A stretch of 34,398 bases of DNA, from the NCBI GenBank assembly GCA_036398215.1, contig DASWHK010000015.1, positions 1-34,398 on the forward strand. Reading direction: 5' to 3'. The DNA is from DASWHK01 sp036398215 (GTDB lineage Bacteria > Acidobacteriota > UBA890). Below are positions 23,501 to 31,377 of this stretch, piece after piece. The position numbers were made by a program, and so were the translations under genes. The notes below the pieces were generated by a model. That model saw nothing but the letters and a program-made list of their open reading frames with translations, was not told the DNA's origin and ran no database searches. How positions within the stretch are numbered: position 1 is the stretch's first letter; every line of letters begins with the position of its first letter.

Positions 23501-23792
23501 TCGCCAGGCGCGCCGTTGCTTCGGGGTCCTCGCCGGAGCTGCGAGCCTCCGCCAGGGATGTTTCCAGGCGGGTCTGGAAGCGCTCGCGCAGCTCGGCGGC
23601 AGCCTTGCGGGTGAAGGTGACGGCGGCGATCTCCGATACCTCGGCGGTACCGCTGGAGATCAGCGCCACGAGCCGGTGGAGCAGCTCGGTGGTCTTTCCG
23701 GAGCCGGCCCCCGCCTCGACCAGCATGTTGGTCTCGAGCCGCACATGGATTTGCTGGCGCTCGCGCTGGTCCCGTATCGGCCGTTCAGTCAT
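20538..23792 (-). CDS. addA: AddA/RecB-type helicase-nuclease, ATP-dependent double-strand-break repair
   Basis: The 1084-residue cytosolic enzyme is of UvrD superfamily 1 with a C-terminal nuclease. Walker A AGAGSGKT is at 27-34, motif Ia is VTFTRKAAAELRERF, motif II is LLVDEFQDTDPIQ, motif III is VGDPKQSIYRFRRAD, and motif VI is LYVATTRAEEELV. The C-terminal PD-(D/E)xK nuclease has GVIDLAF (Asp1011) and IADYKTD (Asp1024, Lys1026) followed by a QYRRQVDEYARYF helix. The order and length fit AddA, which with AddB resects double-strand breaks up to a Chi-like site. ATG 23792 overlaps the end of addB by 8 bp. Together with addB this is a complete two-nuclease AddAB rather than RecBCD, with no recD seen. 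Confidence 0.93.
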   Translation of the reverse strand: MTERPIRDQRERQQIHVRLETNMLVEAGAGSGKTTELLHRLVALISSGTAEVSEIAAVTFTRKAAAELRERFQTRLETSLAEARSSGEDPEATARLATALHDIDRGFIGTIHSFCARLLRERPLEAGLDPAFREVFGPEEERLRRQAWGRHLERLTTGGDPSLAELEAVHLEVSRLFDAYEAVVGQPDVTFASAPLEPPQVGGLRDELAAIVDDAWALMPERAPDKGWGGLQNKLRRLRATRWNDGWSDDAVFFDALEIVVGHNLTPTYVRWGPHGDAIRPIHQRLVELAAPGAPAALALRRWQAHRYDVAIRFAERAARAYEEERRRAGLATFNDLLIDAARLLRGSASARRDLAGRYRYLLVDEFQDTDPIQAEIVFLLAAEDPTEDDWHRAVPRPGALFVVGDPKQSIYRFRRADIGIYNQVKARIAACGEVITLTTNFRSQPPIETLVNEVFEGTFPAVATPHQAGFAPLNVRNPDQEQQGVYWYEVASPTRGSAAVAAADAPLVASWIKKRLDDGDRTAGDFMVLTYRKDALSAYGAELEKRGVPFQITGSGVDIAEELQELLVILQALADPEDPVLTCAALLGLFFGLDLEQLAAHRLEPPAENLGGRAFDFTHPHYEDPGPTASAVELDLAQLREWWKTSKALPADVVVGTIAAELGLLPFLAAGDAGGSSAGALSYVLNAVRRAGVDGDTSLQAALEALEEALRAEDVEAPLQPGRDDVVRVMNLHKAKGLEAKVVVLAHPAGHSRHEIGFAVQRPERGDPRGALVIQQSSGPYSKTRLAAPEDWDELVAVEQPFDDAEDARLLYVATTRAEEELVIAFCAASEASSPWRPLYSHRESACERLELEVIEPSERTPLQVPAADIRAEIEALRQERLRRAAPSYEITSVTRAVKRDASIFKIDRGGLGRAWGNAVHQALEAASRGVEETGARAVCRAALLENDLPVDASGEPADLDELVALVEGVQASETWARAQAAAHRLVEAPFAVREPDGGGPPRIMEGVIDLAFAEPDGWVIADYKTDVVDDPENLAARRRQYRRQVDEYARYFESITGEPVKERQILWLGMGIEAEVWHHEGE

Positions 23793-26700
23793 CGATCTTG
23801 CGAACTCGCTGCAGCGGCGCGTACTCGGCCAGCAGCGCGTTGTTGGCCTGCGCCCAAGCCACCGGCGGCGAGTGGACCTTGCCGAAGTTGTCCTCCCGGA
23901 CCCGGCACATGGCCTTGAAGTCGCAGAACTTGCACGGCGCCTCCTTGTCGAAGGGCGGAGGGAACCAGCCGGCGGCGATCATGTCGAAGAGCTGCTCGAG
24001 GATCTCCGGCCAGCGGTCCAACCGGGCCCGCTCGTAGGGCAGGCGGTGGCCCTCGCCCTTGCGGGTGGGGAAGTGGTAGGCGGCGCGCTCGACGCGCCGG
24101 CCGAGCAGCTGCTCGACGGCGTGCGTATAGAGCGCGTGCTGGAGCCGCCGGCCGCCGGAGTAGACGCCGCTGTCCTCACCGTAGCCCCAGGTGCCGCCGG
24201 TCTTGTAGTCGACGATCGCCAGTCCGCCTCCGGCGAGCTCGTCGATACGATCGACGGCGCCGCGCAGGTACACCACCGCGCCGGAGGGGAGCTGCAGCTC
24301 GGCCGGCGGCGCGGGTCGGGAAGGCGGGGCCGGGTGCGGCGGTCGGGTCCCCGTCGGTGTCTTCGCCGCCGCCGCCTCTTCGCCACCAGCCGCCGGCAGG
24401 ATGTCTTCCCCGGCGGCGAACCCGAACCTCCACTCCAACGCCAGCCAGCGGCCGTCCTCCTCGCGCAGCATCTCGAGGAAGACATCCAGGTCGGCTCGCA
24501 GCCCCCGGCGCTCGCGCTCGAAGACCGCCTCGCTGGGCACCGGCACCAGGTGGCGCGCCCGGCCGATCTCGTCCTCGAGGGTCGCCGCCGCCAGCTCGGC
24601 GAGCCGCGGGTCGGACGCGTCGATGCCGGCGCCGCTCGCCTCGGAAAGGGCGCGCTCATAGACGTTGTGGAACAGCGAGCCGCGCTGCCGGGGATCGAGC
24701 CAGCGATCGGGCTCGAGCTCGATGTCGTCGGGCGGGCGTACCTGCAAGATGTAGTGGAACAGATACCGCAAGGAGCAGGTGGCGAGGGTCTCCAGCCGCG
24801 AGGCCGACAGCAGCACGCCGGCGCCCTGCCGGCGCGGGTCGAGCAGCTCGGGCCGCGGCGCCACGGCCCCGGTGTGGGCGGTGAGCTGGCCGGCACGGCG
24901 CTCGTCACGGGCCCGCAGGCCGGCGTCGAGCCCGGGATAGGCGCGGCGCACGACATCGACCCCGTGGCGCAGCCGCCCCTGCCCCTCGTCGAGCTTGTCG
25001 AGCCAGGCGTCGATGCCGTCGAGCAACCCGCTGCCCGCGGGGACCGGGCCGCAGATCGGGCGGGTGGCGGCGTGCAGCGCCTTGTAGTCGGCGGCCGGGT
25101 CGCCGCTGCGCAGCCGCAGCGCTTGCAGCATCACCGGCGACGGCGACAGGTTGCGCCCCTCGCTGGCGTCCCAGGCGCTGTAGCTGAAGGTCACCCGGCC
25201 GCGCAGGCGGGCCAGCAGCGCCGCGAGAGCGTGTCGCCGCTCCTCGAGCAGCTCGCCCGCCCGCGGCAGCGACCGCGGCGCCAGGCGGCCGCGGTCGTGA
25301 TCGAGCAGCAGCGGGTCCTGCCGGCCGCTGCCCGGGAAGCGGCCCGCATCGAGGCCGACGACGAAGGTGTGGGGGCGGCCGGAGAGGCCGCCATGGTCGA
25401 GGTCGGCGAAGTGCAGGTAGCCTCCGGCCGAGCTCCAGGGGACGCGGCCATGGGTCGAGGGCGAGGGGACGCGCAGATCGATGAGACGCTCGAGGACCGC
25501 GGTCGCGGCGCCGAATCCCGCCGGCCGGTGGAGCGTCGCCGCCGCCCGCCGCAGCACCTCCAGCAGGCGGCGCTTGGCCTCGGCCTCGGTGTCGGGATCG
25601 GCGGGCGCATCGACGAAATCGAGGAAGGCCAGCAAACCTCCGGCGACGGCGCCGGTCGAGACCTTCTCGCCGGCGGTGCCGAGCCGATCGGGCGTCGGCG
25701 GTGTGGCCTCGAGAACGGCCTCGAACAGCCCCCGCAACGCCTCGAGCTCGTCACGGCGGCGCTGGTGGTCGGCCTCGAGCTTCTCGGCGCCGAGGTTGCG
25801 GCTCTCGCGCCGGTCGCCGTCGCCTTCGAGCTTCTCGAGACCCCACTGGATCTGCCGCAGGAAGCGCTCGCGGCCCCAGCCGATCCGTAGCTCGCGCAGC
25901 GCCCGGGCGAGCCGCGGCCCGCCGATCGGCGCCGGACCGCCGTCGGGGCCCGGTGGCCTCACGACGCCGGCGTGGATCAGCGAGCGGATGATCTCCTCCG
26001 GGAAGTCCTCGCGGATCCAGCGCAGGTATCCGGTCGCCGCCCTGCCGGTCCGGGTACGGGCGATCGGCAGCCCGGCGGCGTGGGTGGCGCGGCTGGAGCC
26101 GCGCTCGTCGCCGACCAGCCGCGGGGCGATCGAGTCCAGCGCGGTGCCGTAGACGACCGGATCGGTGGCGATGACCTCGACGTCGTCCCAGGGCAGGCCG
26201 GCGGCCATCACCCGGCGCAGCACCTCGCGCAGCTCGTCGACCGGGCTCGCTGCCGCGAACAGCTCGATCTGCAGCTCGCCGAGCTCGGGGGTGAACAGGT
26301 CGGCCTGGGCGCCGGGCGCCGGGGCCTGCTCGATCGCGTAGAGGTACGACAGGCGGCCCGCCGGCTGCTCCTGGCGGCCGTACAGCAGGGCCGCGGGCTG
26401 CTCGAGGCCGACGACCGGGTCGGTCTCGAGCACCTCGGCGCCGCGCCTCTGCAGCGCCGCGAGGAACTCGCCGCGCAGGCCCCGCAGGTGCATGCCGGGG
26501 ACCAGATAGAAACGGTCGGCGGGGAGCGCCGCCGAGGCTTCGAGGGCGATCGTGGCGGCGTGCAGGAGGTCGGCGCGGTCGGCGCGGCCGGCTTCTCGGA
26601 GGGCGGTCTCGTAGGCGCGCTGGATCGCCGCGAGGGCTTTCTTCTTGGCGGCATCCTCGAGCTTGGCCCGGGCGATCGCGTCGCCGTCGATACCGGCCAG

Positions 26701-27090
26701 GCGCAGCTCCCGCACCGCGCCGGCCAGGGCATTGCGGAAGCCCACGGCGTCGCCGAGCCCGCGCAGCACGGCGCCGGCCTTGCCCTCCAGGACCTCGTCG
26801 ATGGCCTGGTCGATACGCGCGATCTCCTCGAAACGGTCGATCAGCGACAGGCCCCGGCGGGCCAGCTCGCCGGCGGCGATCTCGGCCGACAGCTCCCAGG
26901 GCGTCTGGACGCGGAAGCCCAGCCACGCCTGCCCGGCGGTGGCCAGGCGGTGGAGCAGCTCGCGGCCGACGCCGCGGGGCCGGCAGACCAGCAGCTTGTC
27001 GTCGAGCGGGTGGTCGGCAGCCGCCCGGGCCAGGGCGGCCAGCAGCAGGGAGTGCGAGCCGGCGTCGATCGCCGGCGCCCGGTCCCTCAC
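23785..27090 (-). CDS. addB: AddB-type ATP-dependent helicase/deoxyribonuclease subunit with [4Fe-4S] nuclease
   Basis: The 1101-residue partner of AddA has a catalytically relaxed helicase-like N-terminus (no perfect Walker A near the start) and a C-terminal Cas4-like nuclease. The nuclease has AVDRIDEL, then IVDYKTGG (Asp961, Lys963), and four Cys arranged as in AddB: C772 before the nuclease, then C1053-x2-C1056-x5-C1062 (CKFCDFKAMC). These staple the nuclease domain with an iron-sulfur cluster. GTG 27090 is the start because it overlaps the yheT stop by GTGA and begins VRDRAPAIDAGSHSLLLAA; the open frame further upstream is Arg-rich and antisense-like. The cluster, both catalytic residues and the length make AddB the best call. 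Confidence 0.9.
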   Translation of the reverse strand: MRDRAPAIDAGSHSLLLAALARAAADHPLDDKLLVCRPRGVGRELLHRLATAGQAWLGFRVQTPWELSAEIAAGELARRGLSLIDRFEEIARIDQAIDEVLEGKAGAVLRGLGDAVGFRNALAGAVRELRLAGIDGDAIARAKLEDAAKKKALAAIQRAYETALREAGRADRADLLHAATIALEASAALPADRFYLVPGMHLRGLRGEFLAALQRRGAEVLETDPVVGLEQPAALLYGRQEQPAGRLSYLYAIEQAPAPGAQADLFTPELGELQIELFAAASPVDELREVLRRVMAAGLPWDDVEVIATDPVVYGTALDSIAPRLVGDERGSSRATHAAGLPIARTRTGRAATGYLRWIREDFPEEIIRSLIHAGVVRPPGPDGGPAPIGGPRLARALRELRIGWGRERFLRQIQWGLEKLEGDGDRRESRNLGAEKLEADHQRRRDELEALRGLFEAVLEATPPTPDRLGTAGEKVSTGAVAGGLLAFLDFVDAPADPDTEAEAKRRLLEVLRRAAATLHRPAGFGAATAVLERLIDLRVPSPSTHGRVPWSSAGGYLHFADLDHGGLSGRPHTFVVGLDAGRFPGSGRQDPLLLDHDRGRLAPRSLPRAGELLEERRHALAALLARLRGRVTFSYSAWDASEGRNLSPSPVMLQALRLRSGDPAADYKALHAATRPICGPVPAGSGLLDGIDAWLDKLDEGQGRLRHGVDVVRRAYPGLDAGLRARDERRAGQLTAHTGAVAPRPELLDPRRQGAGVLLSASRLETLATCSLRYLFHYILQVRPPDDIELEPDRWLDPRQRGSLFHNVYERALSEASGAGIDASDPRLAELAAATLEDEIGRARHLVPVPSEAVFERERRGLRADLDVFLEMLREEDGRWLALEWRFGFAAGEDILPAAGGEEAAAAKTPTGTRPPHPAPPSRPAPPAELQLPSGAVVYLRGAVDRIDELAGGGLAIVDYKTGGTWGYGEDSGVYSGGRRLQHALYTHAVEQLLGRRVERAAYHFPTRKGEGHRLPYERARLDRWPEILEQLFDMIAAGWFPPPFDKEAPCKFCDFKAMCRVREDNFGKVHSPPVAWAQANNALLAEYAPLQRVRKIDD

Positions 27091-28304
27091 CGGTGAGAGC
27101 TGCCGGTCATCGACGTCTCCTGGATCCACTCGATCTCGGGCACCGCGGTCGGGCCGGCCACTGCTGGCGCTGGAAGCTGGCCGCAGGCGGCGGCGCAGAA
27201 GGCGAGGGCGCGGTTCTCGGCCCAGTAGCGATCGGGCTCGCCATCGACGCCGGGGGCGGCGAAAAAGCCGACGTGGCCGCCGCGGGCCGGGGCCAGGAGG
27301 TGGAGCCAGGGATTGTCGCGCACCGCAGGCGACGCGAAGGGATCGAAGGGGATGAACGGGTCGTCCTGGGCGTGCACGAGCAGCGTGGGCACCCGGATCC
27401 GATCGATCACCCGCAACGAGCTGTTGCGGGCGTAGTAATCGCCAGCGTCGGTGAAGCCGCCGAGGGGAGCGACGACGGCGTCGTCCCATTCGCGGATGCC
27501 GCGGATCCTATCGACGTCGATGGCGGGGAACAAATCCGGCCGCGCCGCCCTCGCCCGCAGGTAACGGCGTCCCAGGCGGCGCAGGAAATAGGTGCGGTAG
27601 ATCCAGTTCTCCGGCCGCGAGTCGATCGCCGTGCAGGCATGGTCGAGGTCGATGGGCACCGAGATCGCGGCGACCGCGCGCAGCTCCGCCGGCGCCCCAT
27701 CGCCGTACTCGCCGGCCGCCTTGAGGGCGATGTTGCCTCCCAGAGAGAAGCCGATCACCGCGGTCGGGGCCCCGGGCCGCCGCGCGGCGACGTGCCGGAG
27801 CGTGGCGCGGAGGTCCTCGGAGCGACCGGCGTGGCCGATCCCGAGGCTCGGCGTGCCGGCCGCCTGCGAGTTGCGCAGATCCACTCGGACGACGTCGAAT
27901 CCGAGACCGTGGCCCTTGGCGCTCATCGCCATCACGTTGTCGGCGTCGGCGCCGCCGGTCAGGCCGTGCAGGATCACCAGCACCGGGCGCGGCGCTCGCC
28001 GTTCGTGGCACGACCAGTGCAGCCGTAGGGCGTCGCCGTCCTCGGACTCGATGATCGCCGGCTTCGCCGCCGCCGCCAGCCGGGCGCCGGCGGGGTGGCG
28101 CTTGATCCGGTTGGGCCATATCGTCTGGGCGTGCCGATTGGCGAGCCAGCGCGCGGGCCGGAAATCGGGCTCGGCGACGGTCTCGAACAGGGTCTCCAGC
28201 GCGCCCGTGCGGTTGCCGGCGGGGAGCGGCCCGCGGCGCGCTGCGCCGGGGTCGGCGGGTCGCGCGCTTGCGGCCGGCACCCCTGATTGTCCAAACTTGT
28301 CCAT
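27087..28304 (-). CDS. yheT: YheT-family alpha/beta hydrolase
   Basis: The roughly 405-residue hydrolase is of COG0429 type. FRPARWLANRHAQTIWPN (about 48-65) is the family's N-terminal signature. It is followed by the oxyanion HGLTGG (113-118), the nucleophile elbow GFSLGGN with Ser187, the acid in LVHAQDDPFIPF, and the His in ARGGHVGFF. The family hydrolyses esters or acyl groups, and the substrate is not established in most bacteria. ATG 28304 has an AGGAAGAG ribosome-binding site three bases upstream, so the first about 45 residues (low-complexity, Pro/Ala-rich) appear to be translated although they are not part of the family fold. It overlaps addB by 4 bp. Its presence in an addAB operon has no obvious functional logic. 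Confidence 0.88.
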   Translation of the reverse strand: MDKFGQSGVPAASARPADPGAARRGPLPAGNRTGALETLFETVAEPDFRPARWLANRHAQTIWPNRIKRHPAGARLAAAAKPAIIESEDGDALRLHWSCHERRAPRPVLVILHGLTGGADADNVMAMSAKGHGLGFDVVRVDLRNSQAAGTPSLGIGHAGRSEDLRATLRHVAARRPGAPTAVIGFSLGGNIALKAAGEYGDGAPAELRAVAAISVPIDLDHACTAIDSRPENWIYRTYFLRRLGRRYLRARAARPDLFPAIDVDRIRGIREWDDAVVAPLGGFTDAGDYYARNSSLRVIDRIRVPTLLVHAQDDPFIPFDPFASPAVRDNPWLHLLAPARGGHVGFFAAPGVDGEPDRYWAENRALAFCAAACGQLPAPAVAGPTAVPEIEWIQETSMTGSSHR

Positions 28305-28423
28305 ATCTCTTCCTGCTGGGGATCGCCTCTGCGCGACCCGAGCACCACGGCCTCCCAAGGATAGTCGTTCCGACAACAGCGCGGGCGCCGCCCCCGGGCG
28401 GGCGCCCGAGGAGCACCGCCGTC

Positions 28424-29392
28424 ATGACGCTTTTCCGCTGTCGCCCCCGCCGCCGCCCCGCCCTCATCGCCATGGCGTCGGCCGTCGCCCTGATCGCGGG
28501 GCTGGCGCCCGCGTCGCCGGCGCAGAACGGCAAGACCGCGGCGGCCGAGGCCTTCGACGGCGAGCGAGCGCTCGCCTACACCGGCGACGTCGTCGCCTTC
28601 GGGCCGCGGCCGGCGGGGAGCGAGGCCCTCGAGAAGACCCGCGCCTACATCGAGAGCACGCTGCAGGCCTTCGGCTACACCGTGGAGCGCGACGAGTTCG
28701 TCGGCAGGACGCCGGTGGGCGACATCCCGATGGCCAACCTGATCGCCGAGGTGCCGGCGGCCGCAGGAGCTCCCGAGGGGCCGGTGATCATCCTGTCGGG
28801 GCACTATGACACCCTCGTGAGCGACTCCTTCGCCTTCGTGGGCGCCAACGACGCCGGCTCCAGCACCGGCATCCTGCTCGAGCTAGGGCGGGTTCTGGCC
28901 GAGCACCGGCCGCCGTTGCCGGTCTGGCTGGTGTTCTTCGACGGCGAGGAGGCGATGGTGAGCTGGTCGGACACCGACAGCCGCTATGGCAGCAGGCACA
29001 TGGCCTCGCGGATGGAGGCCGCCGGCGAGCTCGACGAGATCGGGGCCATGATCCTGTTCGACATGATCGGCGACGCCGACCTCTCGTTTCCCAAGGACGA
29101 CAACGGCACCGCCTGGCTCAACGACCTGCTGTGGGAAACCGCCGCCCGCCTCGGCTACAGTCGGCAGTTCGAGCCGGAGAGGATCCAGTTCATGGAGGAC
29201 GACCACCTGCCGTTCCTCGAGCGCGGCGTGGTGGCGGTCGACTTGATCGACTACAACTACGGGCCCGGCAACCGCTACTGGCACGCCCCCTTCGATACGA
29301 TGGACAAGCTCGCCGCCGGCAGCTTCGCGGCGGTGGGAGAGACCGTGCTGACCGCGCTGCCGGCGCTCGCCGAGAGGCTCACGAGCCGCTGA
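28424..29392 (+). CDS. Exported M28-family zinc peptidase / glutaminyl-peptide cyclotransferase-like
   Basis: The 322-residue protein has a signal peptide (RRRPALIAMASAVALIAGLA, cleavage near 33). The M28 zinc-site elements run in order: SGHYDT (His127), GANDAGSST (Asp143), FFDGEEA (Glu175/Glu176), MIGDADL (Asp217) and WHAPFDTMDKL (His287). EDDHLPFLERGV and IDYNYGP match the C-terminal part of glutaminyl cyclases (QPCT), which use one zinc. QC-like N-terminal pyroglutamate formation or aminopeptidase activity are both possible. ATG 28424 has GAGGAG upstream, preceded by a GC-rich inverted repeat (GGGCGCC 28383-28389 with GGCGCCC 28401-28407). It is divergent from yheT and convergent with queF. 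Confidence 0.85.
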   Translation: MTLFRCRPRRRPALIAMASAVALIAGLAPASPAQNGKTAAAEAFDGERALAYTGDVVAFGPRPAGSEALEKTRAYIESTLQAFGYTVERDEFVGRTPVGDIPMANLIAEVPAAAGAPEGPVIILSGHYDTLVSDSFAFVGANDAGSSTGILLELGRVLAEHRPPLPVWLVFFDGEEAMVSWSDTDSRYGSRHMASRMEAAGELDEIGAMILFDMIGDADLSFPKDDNGTAWLNDLLWETAARLGYSRQFEPERIQFMEDDHLPFLERGVVAVDLIDYNYGPGNRYWHAPFDTMDKLAAGSFAAVGETVLTALPALAERLTSR

Positions 29393-29493
29393 TCGTCGCG
29401 TCCGGGACGGCAGGCCGATGAGCAACGGTGGTTGCGCCCGCCAGTCGGACCGTCTCCGCGGCGCCCGCCCCGGTCCGCGCCCGGGCGCAGCCG

Positions 29494-30075
29494 TCAGTCC
29501 TCGGAGTCGTAGTGGGCGACGATCGTGGCGCTCAGGCCGCCGCGCGGCGTGAAGACCCCCTCGACCTCGGCCCAGTGGGGGGCGCAGGCGGCGACGACGT
29601 CGCGGAGGATGCGGTTGACCGCGTTCTCGTAGAAGATCCCGAGGTTGCGGTAGGCGAGGAAGTACAGCTTCAGCGCCTTGAGCTCCAGGCAGGCGGCGTC
29701 GGGGGCGTAGCGGATCGTCACCGTGCCGAAGTCGGGAAGGCCGGTCTTCGGGCAGATCGAGGTGTATTCGGGGTTCTCGATGGCGATGACGTATCCCTGG
29801 AAGTGGTTCGGAAAGGTGTCCAGGGGCGGCAGCTCGGCATCGATCCCGGCCGCCGCTTCGGCCTCGCCGTAGCCGCCGGCGATGGTCGGCTCGGTATCCC
29901 GGAGGTCGACTCGCTGCCGCTTGCCGTCCTCACCGCGCTTTCGTCCTATCGGAACCCGGCCTTGTTGCCGTCGAGGTGGTGGACGCCGCGCGTTGTCGCC
30001 CGCACCGCGCTTTGGGCTTGCCGAAACGCCGGCGACGTCCCCGCTTCGGCGTGCCGCCCGCCGCTTCTTGCTCAT
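29494..30075 (-). CDS. queF: PreQ0 reductase QueF (NADPH-dependent 7-cyano-7-deazaguanine reductase)
   Basis: The 193-residue type I QueF reduces the nitrile preQ0 to the amine preQ1. The nucleophile is Cys108 in TSICPKTGLPDFG with Asp115. ELKALKLYFLAYRN (131-144) is the substrate-binding motif, and IFYENAVN (147-154) stands where the classic enzyme has FHE, so the His is Tyr149 here. The first about 60 residues form a Lys/Arg/Pro-rich extension (SKKRRAARRSG, RRPPPRRQQGR) not present in minimal QueF. No alternative start occurs in that stretch, and ATG 30075 overlaps the queD stop by ATGA, so the tail is probably real. It is last gene of queC-queE-queD-queF. Confidence 0.93.
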   Translation of the reverse strand: MSKKRRAARRSGDVAGVSASPKRGAGDNARRPPPRRQQGRVPIGRKRGEDGKRQRVDLRDTEPTIAGGYGEAEAAAGIDAELPPLDTFPNHFQGYVIAIENPEYTSICPKTGLPDFGTVTIRYAPDAACLELKALKLYFLAYRNLGIFYENAVNRILRDVVAACAPHWAEVEGVFTPRGGLSATIVAHYDSED

Positions 30076-30455
30076 CGCGGCCCCGTATAGGTGCAGCGCG
30101 CCGTGCAGGTCTCGTGCACGACGATGCGCGCCAGGCCGGGAATCGCCGGCGCCAGCCGCTCCCAGATCCACAGCGCCACCATCTCGCTGGTCGGGTTCCC
30201 GAGCCCCTCGACGTCGTTGAGGTGGCGATGGTCGAGGGCCTCGTGGACGGGCCCGCAGGCCGCCTGGATCTCGTCGTAGTCGATGACCCAGCCGGTTTCG
30301 GCGTCGAGCTCGCCGGCGACGTGCACCTCGACCTTCCACGAGTGGCCGTGCAGGCGCCGGCACTTGCTCGCCTGCGGGGCGCGCGGCAGCTGGTGGGAGG
30401 CCTCGAAGGTGAAGCTCGTCGCCAGCTCGAGGCGGGGACGGGGCCGGTCGCTCAT
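30072..30455 (-). CDS. queD: 6-carboxy-5,6,7,8-tetrahydropterin synthase QueD
   Basis: The 127-residue zinc enzyme converts dihydroneopterin triphosphate to 6-carboxytetrahydropterin. Zinc ligands are His21 (FEASHQL), His36 and His38 (LHGHSW), the catalytic Cys32 is in SKCRRLHG, His76 is in ALDHRHLND, and the pterin-anchoring Glu115 is in VHETCTA. ATG 30455 is chosen, with an AGGA about 10 bases upstream. The same frame is open to ATG 30599, only 11 bases after queE stops, which would add 48 Arg-rich residues. Similar basic extensions precede queF, queE and queC. It overlaps queF by ATGA. The substrate route needs GTP cyclohydrolase, not found here. Confidence 0.92.
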   Translation of the reverse strand: MSDRPRPRLELATSFTFEASHQLPRAPQASKCRRLHGHSWKVEVHVAGELDAETGWVIDYDEIQAACGPVHEALDHRHLNDVEGLGNPTSEMVALWIWERLAPAIPGLARIVVHETCTARCTYTGPR

Positions 30456-30609
30456 GTCCGCCGGTCCTGCCGGCCAACCGTGGCGGCTCGCGAACCGCGG
30501 CCGACGGCGACTCCGCTTCGGACGTCGCTTCGTGCGTGGCCCATGGGCCGCGGGGCGGGTCGTGACGCGCGGCCGCCCTCGACTCCGCTCCAGGCGCATA
30601 GCGTAGCCA
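30456..30609. repeat. queE-queD gap with a 24-bp direct-repeat pair
   Basis: The only sizeable gap in the que operon. A 24-bp sequence at 30495-30518 (CCGCGGCCGACGGCGACTCC...) recurs at 30567-30590 (GCGCGGCCGCCCTCGACTCC...) with about 4 mismatches, 72 bp apart. The minus-strand queD frame stays open through it. No promoter or terminator is clear. Confidence 0.45.
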
Positions 30610-31377
30610 TCAAACCCCGCGCTCGACGTCCGGCCAGAGGATCTTGTGCAGTTGCAGCTGCAGGTGGACCTCCAGGCGGTCGTGGAGGATCCATTGGGCC
30701 AGACGGTTGGGGTCGAGCTCCTTCCAGACCGGCGAGAACAACACGGCCCATCCCGCAGTCAGACGGCGCTCGCGCACCATGTCGGCGGCCCACTCGTAGT
30801 CGTCCCGGGTGCCGATCACGAACTTGATCTCGTCGCCCGGTCGGAGCCGATCGAGGTTGGCGAGGTCGTTCCGCGCGCCTTCGCCGGACGAGGGGCACTT
30901 GAGGTCCATGATCGCGTGGCAGCCCTCGGGAAGCACCGAGATGTCGAAGGATCCGGAGGTCTCCACCAGCACGGTCTTGCCGCGCCGCTGCAGCGCCGCC
31001 GCCAGCGCCGGCGTGCCGGGCTGGGCAAGCGGCTCGCCGCCGGTGATCTCCACCAGCGGGATGTCATGGCGGCAGGCCTCTTCGACCAGCGCCTCGAGGC
31101 GCCAGCGGCGGCCTTCGAAGAAGGCGTACTCGGTGTCGCACCAGCGGCAGCGCAGCGGGCATCCGGTGGTGCGGAGGAACACGCACGGGCGCCCCGCCCA
31201 GGTCGATTCGCCCTGGATCGAGACGAAGATCTCGTTGATCGCCAGCGAGATGGGCTCGATTTCCTCGTTGGCGGGGCGGCCGCGCGAGGTAGCAGCGGCG
31301 GGTGGAGGCGGGCTAGCGGTCCGCGCCGTCGCCACCGAGGGCGATGAGAGACGCCGTCTACGGTTCGTCGCCGGCAT
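30610..31377 (-). CDS. queE: 7-carboxy-7-deazaguanine synthase QueE (radical SAM)
   Basis: The 255-residue radical-SAM enzyme converts carboxytetrahydropterin to 7-carboxy-7-deazaguanine. The iron-sulfur motif is TTGCPLRCRWCDTEYAF, CX3CX2C with C73, C77 and C80. It is preceded by NEIFVSIQGEST and followed by EITGGEPLAQ and VETSGSFD. Lys/Asp motifs of the SAM fold (IMDLKCPSSGE) are intact. ATG 31377 lies inside queC (20-bp overlap) with a GAGGA about 11 bases upstream. It adds about 40 residues (MPATNRRRRLSS, then an Ala/Pro-rich stretch) ahead of the conserved core that begins at about residue 44. GTG 31335 is an alternative start. It is the second gene of the operon. Confidence 0.9.
   Translation of the reverse strand: MPATNRRRRLSSPSVATARTASPPPPAAATSRGRPANEEIEPISLAINEIFVSIQGESTWAGRPCVFLRTTGCPLRCRWCDTEYAFFEGRRWRLEALVEEACRHDIPLVEITGGEPLAQPGTPALAAALQRRGKTVLVETSGSFDISVLPEGCHAIMDLKCPSSGEGARNDLANLDRLRPGDEIKFVIGTRDDYEWAADMVRERRLTAGWAVLFSPVWKELDPNRLAQWILHDRLEVHLQLQLHKILWPDVERGV

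Noticed and set aside
20550..23918. Open frame of over 1100 codons on the plus strand opposite addA
   Set aside because: Antisense frames are routinely open in such GC-rich DNA. The peptide is low-complexity Ala/Gly/Arg/Val and has no family motifs, whereas the minus strand has full helicase and nuclease motifs.
27091..27489. Longer addB start
   Set aside because: The extra 133 residues are Arg/Pro-rich antisense of yheT, and the GTGA overlap at 27087-27090 gives the natural start.
29477..29488. GCGCCCGGGCGC palindrome between the M28 gene and queF as a terminator
   Set aside because: No T-tract on either strand, and short self-complementary GC runs are expected by chance here.
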